Shown piece after piece: positions 34,529 through 43,419 of a stretch of DNA of 64,000 nucleotides. The translations under genes and the position numbers were made by a program. The stretch's first letter is position 1. Every line of letters begins with the position of its first letter. A model generated the notes under the pieces. The model had not been told where the DNA came from. It saw nothing but the letters and a program-made list of their open reading frames with translations, and did not search any database. The DNA lies in the NCBI GenBank assembly GCA_036496605.1, contig DASXKV010000054.1, forward strand, positions 248,001 to 312,000. Reading direction: 5' to 3'. The DNA comes from Gemmatimonadaceae bacterium. GTDB taxonomy: Bacteria > Gemmatimonadota > Gemmatimonadetes > Gemmatimonadales > Gemmatimonadaceae.

Positions 34529-34606
34529 CTGCCAGCCGGCGAATGCGCGTGCTTCGCTCCGGGAGTCGCGTTCCTGAGCTCGACGACACGCACCACCGGC
34601 TGGCAG
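34529..34606. ncRNA. Long hairpin, structured RNA candidate
   Basis: CTGCCAGCCGG (34529-34539) and CCGGCTGGCAG (34596-34606) are perfect 11-bp arms. Inside, GCGTG pairs with CACGC and then GCTC..GGA with TCC..GAGC, so about 23 pairs stack towards a 7-nt loop. No reading frame explains this. No T-run follows on either strand, so it is not a simple terminator. It could be a third RNA of the TROVE locus or a cruciform. Strand is undetermined. Confidence 0.45.
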
Positions 34607-34679
34607 TTTAGATCATGTGGAACAGCAAATTGCTTTCGTTCCCCGGACCATCACTTGTCAAACAGCGTCGAACACATGC

Positions 34680-34713
34680 AAAACGCCCCACCTGCGCTCA
34701 GTGCAGGTGGGGC
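34680..34713 (-). terminator. Rho-independent terminator, minus strand
   Basis: GCCCCACCTGC (34685-34695) and GCAGGTGGGGC (34703-34713) form a perfect 11-bp GC-rich stem with a 7-nt loop. On the minus strand it is followed after one G by TTTT (34683-34680). It would end transcription arriving from the small ORF or RNA candidate to its right. Confidence 0.75.
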
Positions 34714-34753
34714 GAGAGCTCTCGTTCCCCGATCCGGTTCGGATACGCAGCGC

Positions 34754-34921
34754 TTACTGAGCGCGCCCTCCTTTGCCGGAACCTGCACCGATTTGGCACT
34801 CGAGCTCGTCGCCGTACGTGACGGCGCCGATGCGCGACGGACTACGGTCGCTAAACGCGACCATCGTCGCGCCGCGCTGCCACAGTTCCGTTGGTGAGTG
34901 TTTGAGCTCGGGTGAAATCAT
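34754..34921 (-). CDS. Possible 55-aa protein ending before a terminator
   Basis: The frame reads MISPELKHSPTELWQRGATM and ends SGKGGRAQ. It is soluble in appearance, with one Cys, and I recognise no family. Support comes from context: it lies between a promoter/RNA candidate and a strong terminator 41 bp past its stop. There is no good ribosome binding site (nearest GGAG is ~20 nt upstream). The segment could instead be part of a longer non-coding RNA. Confidence 0.35.
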   Translation of the reverse strand: MISPELKHSPTELWQRGATMVAFSDRSPSRIGAVTYGDELECQIGAGSGKGGRAQ

Positions 34922-34947
34922 GTTCGTTTGGTTGATCCTATTCTCCG

Positions 34948-35065
34948 AAAAAAGGAAAGTCGCGTCCGATGATCCGCCCGGCGCACAACGCGCTTCGGGG
35001 CTGAGTGGCCACCACCGATCGCTCGGCGGTGAGTACTCGGGAACATCGGGACGCGACTCCCAGGG
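34948..35065 (-). ncRNA. Branched small RNA candidate with its own promoter
   Basis: Predicted from ~35065 to the TTTTTT at 34953-34948. The ends pair: GTCGCGTCC (35057-35049) with GGACGCGAC (34967-34959), a perfect 9-bp stem that can extend. Two internal arms are visible: GAGT-ACT-CACCG...CGGTG-GTGGCC-ACTC, and CCC-CGAA-GCGC-GTTGT-GCGC-C-GGG. A sigma-70-type promoter lies 7 nt upstream. The size (~118 nt), closing end-stem and branched interior resemble Y RNAs, and the TROVE gene lies 820 bp downstream on the same strand. I found no match to signature sequences of 5S, SRP, tmRNA or RNase P RNA. Confidence 0.55.
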
Positions 35066-35071
35066 GAACCG

Positions 35072-35100
35072 AGTCTATTCGTGTTTGGTGGGTCTGTCAA
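35072..35100 (-). promoter_or_regulatory. Sigma-70-type promoter, minus strand
   Basis: TTGACA (35100-35095), a 17-bp spacer and TAGACT (35077-35072) form a near-consensus promoter pointing into the small RNA candidate. It is among the best -35/-10 pairs I could see in this GC-rich window. It begins 28 bp after the amidohydrolase stop. Confidence 0.65.
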
Positions 35101-35127
35101 GGCCAACGTAAATCGGAGCGGACGCGC

Positions 35128-36549
35128 TCAACGGATGCCCACTTGTCCCTTCACCGACGCAATCAACTTCGCCGAGTCGTAACCGACACCATCCTTGAAC
35201 ACCGTTGTCACCTTCCGAATCGTCGACGGATCAGCCGCGAGATCACCATTCAGCACAACGAGATCCGCCGCCTTCCCCGTCTCGAGCGAACCGGTCTTTC
35301 CGTACACGCCGAGGATCTTTGCACCATTCGCGGACATGATCTGCACCGCCTGTGCCGGCGTGAACCCCGCCTCGATGAACAATTCGTAATTCCGCTGATC
35401 ACCAAATCCAGGTAGTGCGCCACCAAATCCCGTCGGATCGACGCCGGCCGCGAGCATTCCACCCGCGTCCACGAACTCTTTTTCGAAGGCCATCTGATTC
35501 TTCAGCATCTCCGACGTGAACGTCCACGTCGACGACGTATCGATGAACGAGCGAACGTTGAGATACGCAGTCTTCACTTCCGGCGCCATCGCGTCCAGCG
35601 TACGCTCGTCGCTCACCGGCCTATTCTTGAAGAAGGGCTCGAACACCGCGAGCGTCGACGTCATCGGCACTTTGTGGTCGACCATCTTCTTGATCGTTAG
35701 GTGCGCCGTCTCACCCGAGGCGTTTGCCATGCCAACGCGAGTCATGCTGTTCGCCGGACACATGTCCGGCTTTTTCTGCGGATCGAAATCCGTATTGGTC
35801 ATGAAGCCGTGCTCGAGGTTGTCGATCCCGAGGTCGACCGCTTCCTGAAAAGACACCGAGCAGAGATGCCCGGTGACTTTGAGGCCGCGCTTGTGTGCTT
35901 CGTCGATCGCCGCTTTGAGATCGGCGCGCTTGATGTCGGTGTATGCCTTGATCCACGTCGCGCCTTCCTGCGCCCAGTAGGAGACGAACCGTCGCGCCGC
36001 CTCCGGCGACGCGACGACCGCCATGCCGCCCCCGCCGTTCGCGCCAGTGATGTACGGCGCGGTGAGGACGATGTGCGGGCCGGGAATCTGTCCCACGTCA
36101 ACGGCGTGCTTGGTATCGATGTCGGCGTATGGCGCCAGGGAGCCCGTTGTGCGGATCGTCGTCACGCCGGAACCGAGATACAATCGCGGTCCGCTGTAGC
36201 CTAACGACACCTCACGACCGCCGGCCGCGGTGTAGAAGAGATGATCGTGCATTCCGATCAGCCCCGGGATGACCGTCTGGCCGGAGAGATCGATCGTGCG
36301 CGCACCTTGCGGCACCGTCACACTCGACGCGGCGCCGACCGCGGCGATCTTCTCGCCGCGAATGACGATCGTCTGATGCGGCTTCGCCGCGGCGCCCGTC
36401 CCATCGATGACGGTGACGTTCGTCAGCGCGACGACCGGTTCGCTCACCGTCACGAAGTCTCGAGTCGTCTTCGACATCGAGCTCACTGACTGGGCCGCGC
36501 TGTTGGTAGCGAGCAAGGCAACCGCGATCACCGAGAGTGCTCTCTTCAT
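35128..36549 (-). CDS. Secreted amidohydrolase, imidazolonepropionase-like
   Basis: The 473-aa protein has a Sec signal peptide (MKRALSVIAVALLATNSAAQ) and an amidohydrolase TIM barrel (COG1228 type). Metal-site features are GMHDHLFY (HxH), a Lys in TWIKAYTDIK, GHLCS, LEHGFMTNTD and GVDPTGFGG. The N- and C-terminal strands of the composite beta-sandwich are present (TVIDGTGAAAKPHQTIVIRG and LETGKAADLVVLNGDL). Such exported amidohydrolases often cleave peptides or cyclic amides; the substrate is unknown. It is followed by the multicopper oxidase gene upstream on the same strand, 25 bp away, so the two may be co-transcribed. Confidence 0.88.
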   Translation of the reverse strand: MKRALSVIAVALLATNSAAQSVSSMSKTTRDFVTVSEPVVALTNVTVIDGTGAAAKPHQTIVIRGEKIAAVGAASSVTVPQGARTIDLSGQTVIPGLIGMHDHLFYTAAGGREVSLGYSGPRLYLGSGVTTIRTTGSLAPYADIDTKHAVDVGQIPGPHIVLTAPYITGANGGGGMAVVASPEAARRFVSYWAQEGATWIKAYTDIKRADLKAAIDEAHKRGLKVTGHLCSVSFQEAVDLGIDNLEHGFMTNTDFDPQKKPDMCPANSMTRVGMANASGETAHLTIKKMVDHKVPMTSTLAVFEPFFKNRPVSDERTLDAMAPEVKTAYLNVRSFIDTSSTWTFTSEMLKNQMAFEKEFVDAGGMLAAGVDPTGFGGALPGFGDQRNYELFIEAGFTPAQAVQIMSANGAKILGVYGKTGSLETGKAADLVVLNGDLAADPSTIRKVTTVFKDGVGYDSAKLIASVKGQVGIR

Positions 36550-36574
36550 GTGTTGCCCCCTTAAAGGTTGGTTG

Positions 36575-38773
36575 TCAGTTCACCGTAAATCCCATCATCA
36601 TGCCCGCCGACAGATGCTCGGCGATGTGACAGTGTAGCATCCACCGGCCGGGGTTCGATAGATCCACGAGCAGGTCGACCGTCGATCCCGCAGGAATGAG
36701 CGCCGTGTCCTTCCACACGAGATCATCGTTACGCACTCCGTTCACCGCAAGCACGAGGAATCGTTGCCCGTGGAGATGGATCGGGTGCTGCATCGCGTGC
36801 ATCGACCGGCGTTCGTTCGCGAGGTGCAGCTTGACCACGTCGCCGCGATGAAAGGTCCAATCGATGTCCATGTTCTCCTTGCCCGTGTCGGGATCGCGCA
36901 GCACCCACCGGACCTCGTCGCTACTCGACGCCCAATTCATCGTCGGCATCGTTCCCGTCCACTCGACGGGGACGAAGTATGCCGAATCGAGCAGCATCAG
37001 CTGACGGCTCACGAACGGCAGGTCGTGCGCTTCGATCGTGAGCAGGAGAGAATGATCCACCGGTTTGTCGAAGTAGCGTCGGTATCGCGCGATGTCGGCC
37101 GTTGCCGCAGTGTCCGTTCGCAGCTGCCGGAATGCCGCGGCGAGATCGGGCTTCGCCGGCACCTTCTCGACGTGGATCACGCCGAGCGTGTCGGTCTCGT
37201 AGAAGAACTTGCTGAAGAGGTGATCGAGTCCCTGGACCCGGTTCACCAGTGCGACGTCGCCGGTTTTGTCGAAACGCACGTGAACGATGTATCGCTCCGC
37301 CGGCGCGATGACGACGCTCTCCACCCACTGCTCGTGCTCGTAGTTCCCGGCGTCACTGCCAACGAGTTTCATCTTCGCGCCGGGAAACGACAGATTGAGC
37401 GTTCGCGTATTCGAGACGTTCGTGAACAGAAAGCGAACCACTTCGCCGCACTTCGCGGCCATTCGCCAATCCGGCTCGCCATTCACGAGAAACAGACTCC
37501 CGAAGCGGCCCATGAAGGCGTGTGTCGTCTGATCCTTGCCGAAGGGAACCAGCTGACCATCCTCTCCGACGAGAAGGTCGTCGAGAATTAGTGTTTCCTC
37601 ACGATTCGCCGGCCCGAAGTAGTCTCGCCGCGGCGAGTGCACGAACAAATTGCCGTAGAGGCCGAGCTCCTGCTGCGTGTCCTCGCGGACGTGAGGATGG
37701 TACCAGTAGATGCCGGCGTCGGGAAAATGCACGTGGTACGTGAAGTGTCCGCCGGGCGGCACGGCCTCCTGGGTGAATCTCGGTACGCCATCGAAGCGAT
37801 TGTCGAGACGGACCCCATGCCAATGAATCGACGTCGGCTGGTCGAGCGCGTTCTCGAGCTGCACGACAACGGTGGCCGCCTGCGGCACCGAGATCAACGG
37901 ACCTGGATACTGGCCATTGAAGCCGAACATCGTCACGCGATGTCCCTTGAGGGTGCGGGTCACCATGCCAGCCGTTAGGCGGAGTGTATCCCCATCGGCA
38001 AGACGAACCACCTGGTACGGGCGCGCCTCGGTAGGGGCGGCGCCGCCCGCCCCCCGGGGAAGGTACGGCGCGACAGTCGGCCTGAGCGCCATCTCGCCAG
38101 GGAGCATCGTGAGATTGGGAGGCATCGGTACGGTCGTCCAGCGTACCGAGTCGCCGGCCGATTGCATGCTCACCTCGTGGTTCATGTGCTCCATCGGCTC
38201 GCTGTCCTTGCCGGCTGGCACGGCCGCGGCACCAATCGCGAAGCGCATGAGATCGGGCGGCTGAAGACGCGAGCTCGGTGATTCACCGCGAAGCACGATG
38301 CGTCCTCCAGGTTCTTTGACCATCGCCGAGCGCTCGGCCGTGACGAGCACGACGAATTTGTCGAGCGCAATCTCCGGCAGCTTCGTGTCGCCATTCTTGA
38401 CCGCGCCGAGCCTAACGACCGGGTACATGACGGGCGTGGCGAGCCAGGCGACGTACGTCGTGTATCGCCCAAGGCTCGACGGCTCGGGCAGGCCGGCGAT
38501 CCGAATCGTTGCCGCATAACGAATCCGGCCGTCGGCGGTGACTGCGATCGTGAATGGCCCGGGCAGTCGCCCGAGCTCGACGCGGCCGCTCACGCCCACG
38601 AAGTCCGGACTCGCCACCAGCGAGAGGCAATACAGATCGCGACTCGGCACGAGGGCGCCCGCCGGCGCGGGGTCGCACAAGGATCGTTGCGCTGACAGCG
38701 AACCGATCGGCGCGAGCCAGAATGTCAGCCCGAAAAGCGCAGCGACAATTGCCGAACCGGAAGCGTACATCAT
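36575..38773 (-). CDS. Multicopper oxidase with unusual N-terminal domain
   Basis: The 732-aa protein has an N-terminal signal (IVAALFGLTFWLAPIGSLSA). Residues ~30-205 form an extra domain unlike a cupredoxin, and a Met/His-rich linker (EPMEHMNHEVSMQ) suits copper binding. The laccase-type core spans ~245-732 with all four copper-site motifs: HWHG, WYHPHV, HPIHLHG and HCHIAEHLSAGM. It may oxidise Cu(I), phenols or metals outside the cytoplasm. Divergent from the alpha/beta hydrolase gene. Confidence 0.88.
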   Translation of the reverse strand: MMYASGSAIVAALFGLTFWLAPIGSLSAQRSLCDPAPAGALVPSRDLYCLSLVASPDFVGVSGRVELGRLPGPFTIAVTADGRIRYAATIRIAGLPEPSSLGRYTTYVAWLATPVMYPVVRLGAVKNGDTKLPEIALDKFVVLVTAERSAMVKEPGGRIVLRGESPSSRLQPPDLMRFAIGAAAVPAGKDSEPMEHMNHEVSMQSAGDSVRWTTVPMPPNLTMLPGEMALRPTVAPYLPRGAGGAAPTEARPYQVVRLADGDTLRLTAGMVTRTLKGHRVTMFGFNGQYPGPLISVPQAATVVVQLENALDQPTSIHWHGVRLDNRFDGVPRFTQEAVPPGGHFTYHVHFPDAGIYWYHPHVREDTQQELGLYGNLFVHSPRRDYFGPANREETLILDDLLVGEDGQLVPFGKDQTTHAFMGRFGSLFLVNGEPDWRMAAKCGEVVRFLFTNVSNTRTLNLSFPGAKMKLVGSDAGNYEHEQWVESVVIAPAERYIVHVRFDKTGDVALVNRVQGLDHLFSKFFYETDTLGVIHVEKVPAKPDLAAAFRQLRTDTAATADIARYRRYFDKPVDHSLLLTIEAHDLPFVSRQLMLLDSAYFVPVEWTGTMPTMNWASSSDEVRWVLRDPDTGKENMDIDWTFHRGDVVKLHLANERRSMHAMQHPIHLHGQRFLVLAVNGVRNDDLVWKDTALIPAGSTVDLLVDLSNPGRWMLHCHIAEHLSAGMMMGFTVN

Positions 38774-38844
38774 GCCTACAAGTAAACGTTGATCTCACGC
38801 AGCCGTGAGCCCTATTTGAGCACCGAACCACGAGCGAGGTGTCC

Positions 38845-39990
38845 ATGTTCGCAGCGGTGAGCCGTGCCCTGATGTTGACCACCGTCGGTTCTCTCGCCGC
38901 GCTCGCGCAGGCGACGCATCTGGCATTTCCGGTACCCTTGCCCGACGTGGCAGTGGCGAGTGACGTGCGGTTCGGCACCGTCGGCGGCGTCCCACTGATG
39001 ATGGATGTCTATCAACGCCCGCGCGAGGCGGGCAAGCTCCGGGCTGCTCTCGTCTTCTTCAATCGCGCGAGCGGCGCCCCGGATCGGCAATCGCCCCTTT
39101 ATGTCGGATGGGCGCGCAGCGCGGCGTCACGTGATCTTGCCGGCATCGTGCCGGATCTGCGGAGCGGAAGTGAAGCGCGGGATTTTGAGGCATTGATCGA
39201 ATATCTGACACGTCACGGCGGCGACATCGGCGTCGACACGGCGGCGATCGCGGTCTACGCCGCATCGGGCAACGTCGCCACCGCATTTCCACTCCTCGAG
39301 GACCCGCGACAGACTGCGATCAAGGCGGCCGTCATCTACTATGGAACGGCGCCGATCACGACCTTCCGCCGCGATCTTCCGGTCCTGTACGTGCGTGCCG
39401 GCCTCGATAGGCCTAACGTCAACGAGGAGATCCTGACGCTCGCGTCGCGTGCGATCACGCAAAATGCGCCCGTGACTTTGCTCAATCACGCGACGGGCTA
39501 TCATGGCTTCGAGCTGTTCAACGACGACGACGCGACGCACGACGTGATTTCGCGAACGCTCACGTTCGTCGTTCATGCAACCTGGGCCGGCTATCGGTCG
39601 GCGCTCGCGCTAGGCTTGCCCGAGGCCGCCGCCGCCGGAACCATGGAGACGGGTGACTACCATGATGCCGCATCGCTCTACGCGAACTTGGTTCGCAACC
39701 GTCGCGACGACGCACGGCTCCGCCTCGCATACGGCGAAGCGCTGCTCGCAGATCATCAATTCGCCACCGCGTGCACGCTGCTCGACTCTCTCAAGGGCAA
39801 GAGCCTCGGCGCTCGCGACCTCGCCGTTCCCGCGTCGCGCGCGTGCGCACAAGCGGGCAAGGGCGACGCGGCAATCGCCTGGATCGCAAGCATCCCCGAG
39901 CAATTTCGCCCGATGAGTCTCGCGAGCGATCCCGCGTTTGCCGCTATTCAAGCGCGCAGCGACTTTCGCGCTCTCTTTCCTCGGCGATAG
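38845..39990 (+). CDS. Exported alpha/beta hydrolase-like protein with C-terminal helical repeat region
   Basis: The 381-aa protein has a short signal-like start (MFAAVSRALMLTTVGSLAALAQA). An alpha/beta hydrolase fold of the dienelactone hydrolase kind spans ~30-245: LVFFNRASG, the nucleophile elbow VYAASGNVA and a late YHGFELF His. The last ~120 residues look like paired helices (TPR-like: AAAGTMETGDYHDAASLYANL). I prefer the ATG at 38845, spaced well from GCGAGG; a GTG at 38839 is also possible. The enzyme role is unproved. Confidence 0.72.
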   Translation: MFAAVSRALMLTTVGSLAALAQATHLAFPVPLPDVAVASDVRFGTVGGVPLMMDVYQRPREAGKLRAALVFFNRASGAPDRQSPLYVGWARSAASRDLAGIVPDLRSGSEARDFEALIEYLTRHGGDIGVDTAAIAVYAASGNVATAFPLLEDPRQTAIKAAVIYYGTAPITTFRRDLPVLYVRAGLDRPNVNEEILTLASRAITQNAPVTLLNHATGYHGFELFNDDDATHDVISRTLTFVVHATWAGYRSALALGLPEAAAAGTMETGDYHDAASLYANLVRNRRDDARLRLAYGEALLADHQFATACTLLDSLKGKSLGARDLAVPASRACAQAGKGDAAIAWIASIPEQFRPMSLASDPAFAAIQARSDFRALFPRR

Positions 39991-40304
39991 TTGGAGGCCC
40001 CGCAGATTTTCCTAACACCGCTCGAACCTTCTATTGCAAGAACGCTGAACAATTTGGAACGCAATCCGGACGACTGGGATTTGTTAGGGTTGGCGCGGGG
40101 ACCAGGCCGCGCCGAGCGAGGCCAAGCGGGCTCAACGCCGAACGAGGTGGCCCGGTGGATGGCCGGCCTTAACGTCGCGTTGCGCACCTCATCGTCTTGC
40201 CAGTCGTCGGAACCTGCGTCATAATCGGCGCTCCACAGCGGTCCTGAGCCTAACGCTGGCTCAGAGCCCGCTGCTTCCATGTACTCCGCTCGTCAGGAGG
40301 ATCG
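39991..40304. other. Intergenic region before susC
   Basis: About 310 bp without a convincing gene. It holds three GTTAGG/CCTAAC copies (40011, 40083 and a full GCCTAACG at 40248-40255), a GGCGCGG/CCGCGCC hairpin (40092-40098 with 40107-40113), and, at the end, AGGAGGATCG directly before the susC ATG. Promoter elements are not clear to me. Confidence 0.5.
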
Positions 40305-43300
40305 ATGTCGAGGCAAGCTCGCGCCCTGTGGCATCTTATCCCGGTCTCGCTCGCCCTGGTGTTGCTCGCGACGCCGGTGACTGCACAGACCCCCGGGAGA
40401 ATCATCGGCCAGGTCACGGATTCGACCGGCCAACAACCGCTCGCTGGTGCCGAAGTCGTGATCCTCGGCGACGGCGGCACGACGCTGCACGGCGCGCGCA
40501 CCGACGCCGCCGGCCGATTCGTGATGGCGAACGTGGCACTCGGCGAGCACCGCCTTCGCGCTCGATTCGTCGGCTACGCCCCAAAGGAGCAGAGCTTGAC
40601 GGTTCGGGACGGTCAGACCGCGACGATCGACTTTGCGCTCATGCCACGATCGTTGCAGCTCGATCAGATCGTCATCACCGGAACCGGAGGAAGCGTTCAG
40701 AAGCGCGCCGTCGGCAACGTCATCGAATCGATCGCGGCGCCCGACGTGCTGCAGGTCGCACCCGCGCGCACCGTCGACCAGCTCGTCGGCGAGCGCACGC
40801 CTGGGGTCATCGTCCTGCCCTCGTCGGGTCAGGTTGGGACCGGAGCACAAATTCGTGTGCGCGGCGCGAGCAGCCTCGCGTTGAGCAATGATCCGATCGT
40901 CTACATCGACGGCGTGCGCATGAACAGCGATGCGGCGCAGGGTCCGGTGCAGCGTGGCGGCGGCGGCGCGAGTCGCATCAACGACATCGACCCAGAGAAC
41001 ATCGAGAGCATCGAGATCATCAAGGGACCGGCCGCGGCGACGCTCTACGGCACCGAAGCATCGAACGGCGTCGTCCAGATCATCACAAAGCGCGGACGCG
41101 CTGGCCAAGCGCACTGGGACTTTTCGACGCGGCAAGGCACGAATTGGATGCAGAATCCAGCTGGCCGCGCCGGATACCTCTATGGCAAGCTCCCTGCGAA
41201 CGCGACGGTTCCCTGCTCGGGGACGACGTGCGAGGTCTTCAACTCGACCTGCGTCGGCGCGCCCTGCCAAATCGTTGGCTTTAATCTTTATCAATACGAT
41301 GTCGCTGCCGGCAACAAGCCGATCTTCCAGGATGGCCGGAATCAGGGATACATCGCGAGCCTGAATGGCGGCACTGATGCGAACCGCTACTATCTCTCCG
41401 GCGCATACGATGATGACGTCGGTATCGTCTCCTGGAACTGGGACAAGAAGTTCAACGGCCGCGCGAATGTCGACGTTCAGGCGAACGACAAGCTGCGGCT
41501 GCAGGGCAGCGTCGGCTATATCCGCGACCGCACGCGGCTGGCGCAGCAGGCGATTGACATCGATCCGTTTAGCAATCTCGTATGGGGAACTCCGCTCACG
41601 GCGAATAAAGCGAATCGCGGTTTCGGCTTCTCGCCGCCACAGGAATGGCCGACGACGGAAAGCCACGCCGATAACGACCGCACGACGGCGAGCCTCACCG
41701 CGACCTTCAATCCGTTCTCCTGGTTCTCGAACCGCTTCACCACGGGGATCGATGTCAACGCCGAGAACAACTGGATGCTCTATCCCCGCCAGCCGTTGGG
41801 TAATCAGGATCCACTCCTCGCGAACGGCCTTGGCAACAAGAACGTGACGCGGACGTCGCAAAACTTCCTCACGCTCGACTATGCGGGCTCGGCCAAGTAC
41901 AATTTTCGCGATTGGGTAGACCTCACGACCTCGGTCGGTCTCCAACACTATCGCGCGGAGACGAGCTCGATCCGGGCCAACGCGAACACGTTCGCGGCGC
42001 CACCACTCACAACCATCAGCAGCGGCGCCTCGACGAGCGGTACGGAGACGTATCTCGCCAACGCGACCGTCGGCATGTATGTGCAGGAACAGGCGGCGTA
42101 CAAGAATCGCCTCTTCCTCGTCGCGGCTCTACGCGGCGACGACAACAGCACCTTCGGCAAGGACTTCAAGGCCGCGTACTATCCGAAGGTCAGCGGCTCG
42201 TGGGTCATGAGCGAGGAGCCGTGGTTCCACCTCCGCGGGATTCAGGATCTCCGACTTCGTGCCGCGTTAGGCGCCGCTGGCGCACAGCCCGGCACGTTCG
42301 ACGCTTCCCGCCTGTACGACCCGATCGTCGGCTATCAGGATAATCCTGGTCTCGTACCTGGATCCGTCGGTAATCCGCAGCTCCGGCCCGAACGCAGTCG
42401 CGAGCTCGAGCTGGGCTTCGAGACGACTGTTCTCAACGGCCGAGCGGATCTTTCGTATACTCACTTCGCGCGGAAAATCACCGACGCGATCGTCAACGTC
42501 CCGGTGCCACCGTCGCAGGGATTTCCCGGTAACCAGGTCGTGAACATCGGCCGTGTCGCCGGCTGGGGCGACGAGCTGGCAGCGAGCGCACGCATCTTCC
42601 AAGGCCGCCGGGTCACCTGGGAGCTCGGCACGCAGCTCGCCAACAACGGCAGCCGTATTGAGGACATGGGTGATTCACAGTTCCTCACCGTCGGCGGCGG
42701 CGGCCAGGCGCAGAATCGCGTTGGCTTCGGAATCGCCGACTTCTTCCTGTACAAGGTTCGCTCGGTGACACTCGACCCAACGGGAAAGGTCCTCACCGCG
42801 ATATGCGACGGTGGCACGGGCACGGGTGGCCTCCTGCAGGGGGGACCTGACGTCGCGTGCTCGCAAGCGCCTCGGGTGTACTGGGGCCACTCGCAGCCGA
42901 CGTGGCAGGCGGGCTTCAACACGACGGTGACGCTGTACCAGAACCTCCGCCTGTACGCACGCGTCGATGGCAATGGTGGGTTCCTCCAGTCGGACACGGA
43001 GATTCGCGCGCTGCACAACCAGGGCTCGACTTTAGGAGTCATCGAACAGAACGATCCATTGCTTCAGGAGTATCGTCAGATCGAGGCCGACGCACCGGGT
43101 ACGTACAAGGCGGGCTTCCTGCGACTGCGCGAGCTCTCGGCGACGTACACTGTGCCGGCGCGACTCGTGAGTCGGGTGGGCGCGACGGGTGCGTCGATCA
43201 GCCTCGCGGGACGCAACCTCGCGATGCTCTGGACAGCGCAGCAAGGCTGGAACACGTCGCGCGACGGCGAAGTCTACGTCGACGTCGATAATCAGCACGT

Positions 43301-43403
43301 GTGGGACCCTGAGATCCGCGCCATTGGCCAACTCTCGAACGGCTACCAGACCATTCTTCCGCCGACGGCGAGCTTCACGACTACGCTTCGGCTTACCTTC
43401 TGA
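40305..43403 (+). CDS. SusC/RagA-type TonB-dependent outer membrane transporter
   Basis: The 1032-aa protein has a Sec signal (SLALVLLATPVTAQ), a carboxypeptidase-like beta-sandwich domain (GRIIGQVTDSTGQQPLAGAE) and a plug with the TonB-box-like IVITGTGG and the SusC signature YGTEASNGVVQIITKRG. A ~22-stranded barrel ends in LTF, with the terminal Phe typical of outer membrane proteins. It has a strong AGGAGG site. Together with the SusD-like lipoprotein gene 16 bp downstream it forms an oligomer-import pair. No glycoside hydrolase or peptidase is adjacent to this pair, so the ligand is unknown. Confidence 0.93.
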   Translation: MSRQARALWHLIPVSLALVLLATPVTAQTPGRIIGQVTDSTGQQPLAGAEVVILGDGGTTLHGARTDAAGRFVMANVALGEHRLRARFVGYAPKEQSLTVRDGQTATIDFALMPRSLQLDQIVITGTGGSVQKRAVGNVIESIAAPDVLQVAPARTVDQLVGERTPGVIVLPSSGQVGTGAQIRVRGASSLALSNDPIVYIDGVRMNSDAAQGPVQRGGGGASRINDIDPENIESIEIIKGPAAATLYGTEASNGVVQIITKRGRAGQAHWDFSTRQGTNWMQNPAGRAGYLYGKLPANATVPCSGTTCEVFNSTCVGAPCQIVGFNLYQYDVAAGNKPIFQDGRNQGYIASLNGGTDANRYYLSGAYDDDVGIVSWNWDKKFNGRANVDVQANDKLRLQGSVGYIRDRTRLAQQAIDIDPFSNLVWGTPLTANKANRGFGFSPPQEWPTTESHADNDRTTASLTATFNPFSWFSNRFTTGIDVNAENNWMLYPRQPLGNQDPLLANGLGNKNVTRTSQNFLTLDYAGSAKYNFRDWVDLTTSVGLQHYRAETSSIRANANTFAAPPLTTISSGASTSGTETYLANATVGMYVQEQAAYKNRLFLVAALRGDDNSTFGKDFKAAYYPKVSGSWVMSEEPWFHLRGIQDLRLRAALGAAGAQPGTFDASRLYDPIVGYQDNPGLVPGSVGNPQLRPERSRELELGFETTVLNGRADLSYTHFARKITDAIVNVPVPPSQGFPGNQVVNIGRVAGWGDELAASARIFQGRRVTWELGTQLANNGSRIEDMGDSQFLTVGGGGQAQNRVGFGIADFFLYKVRSVTLDPTGKVLTAICDGGTGTGGLLQGGPDVACSQAPRVYWGHSQPTWQAGFNTTVTLYQNLRLYARVDGNGGFLQSDTEIRALHNQGSTLGVIEQNDPLLQEYRQIEADAPGTYKAGFLRLRELSATYTVPARLVSRVGATGASISLAGRNLAMLWTAQQGWNTSRDGEVYVDVDNQHVWDPEIRAIGQLSNGYQTILPPTASFTTTLRLTF

Positions 43404-43419
43404 TCGCGGAGATGAAGAG

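Noticed and set aside
34861-35100. RNase P RNA, tmRNA, SRP or 5S RNA
   Set aside because: A GGAAAGTC string on the plus strand recalls RNase P, but the other conserved blocks are absent. No tag-peptide frame, SRP loop or 5S core was seen.
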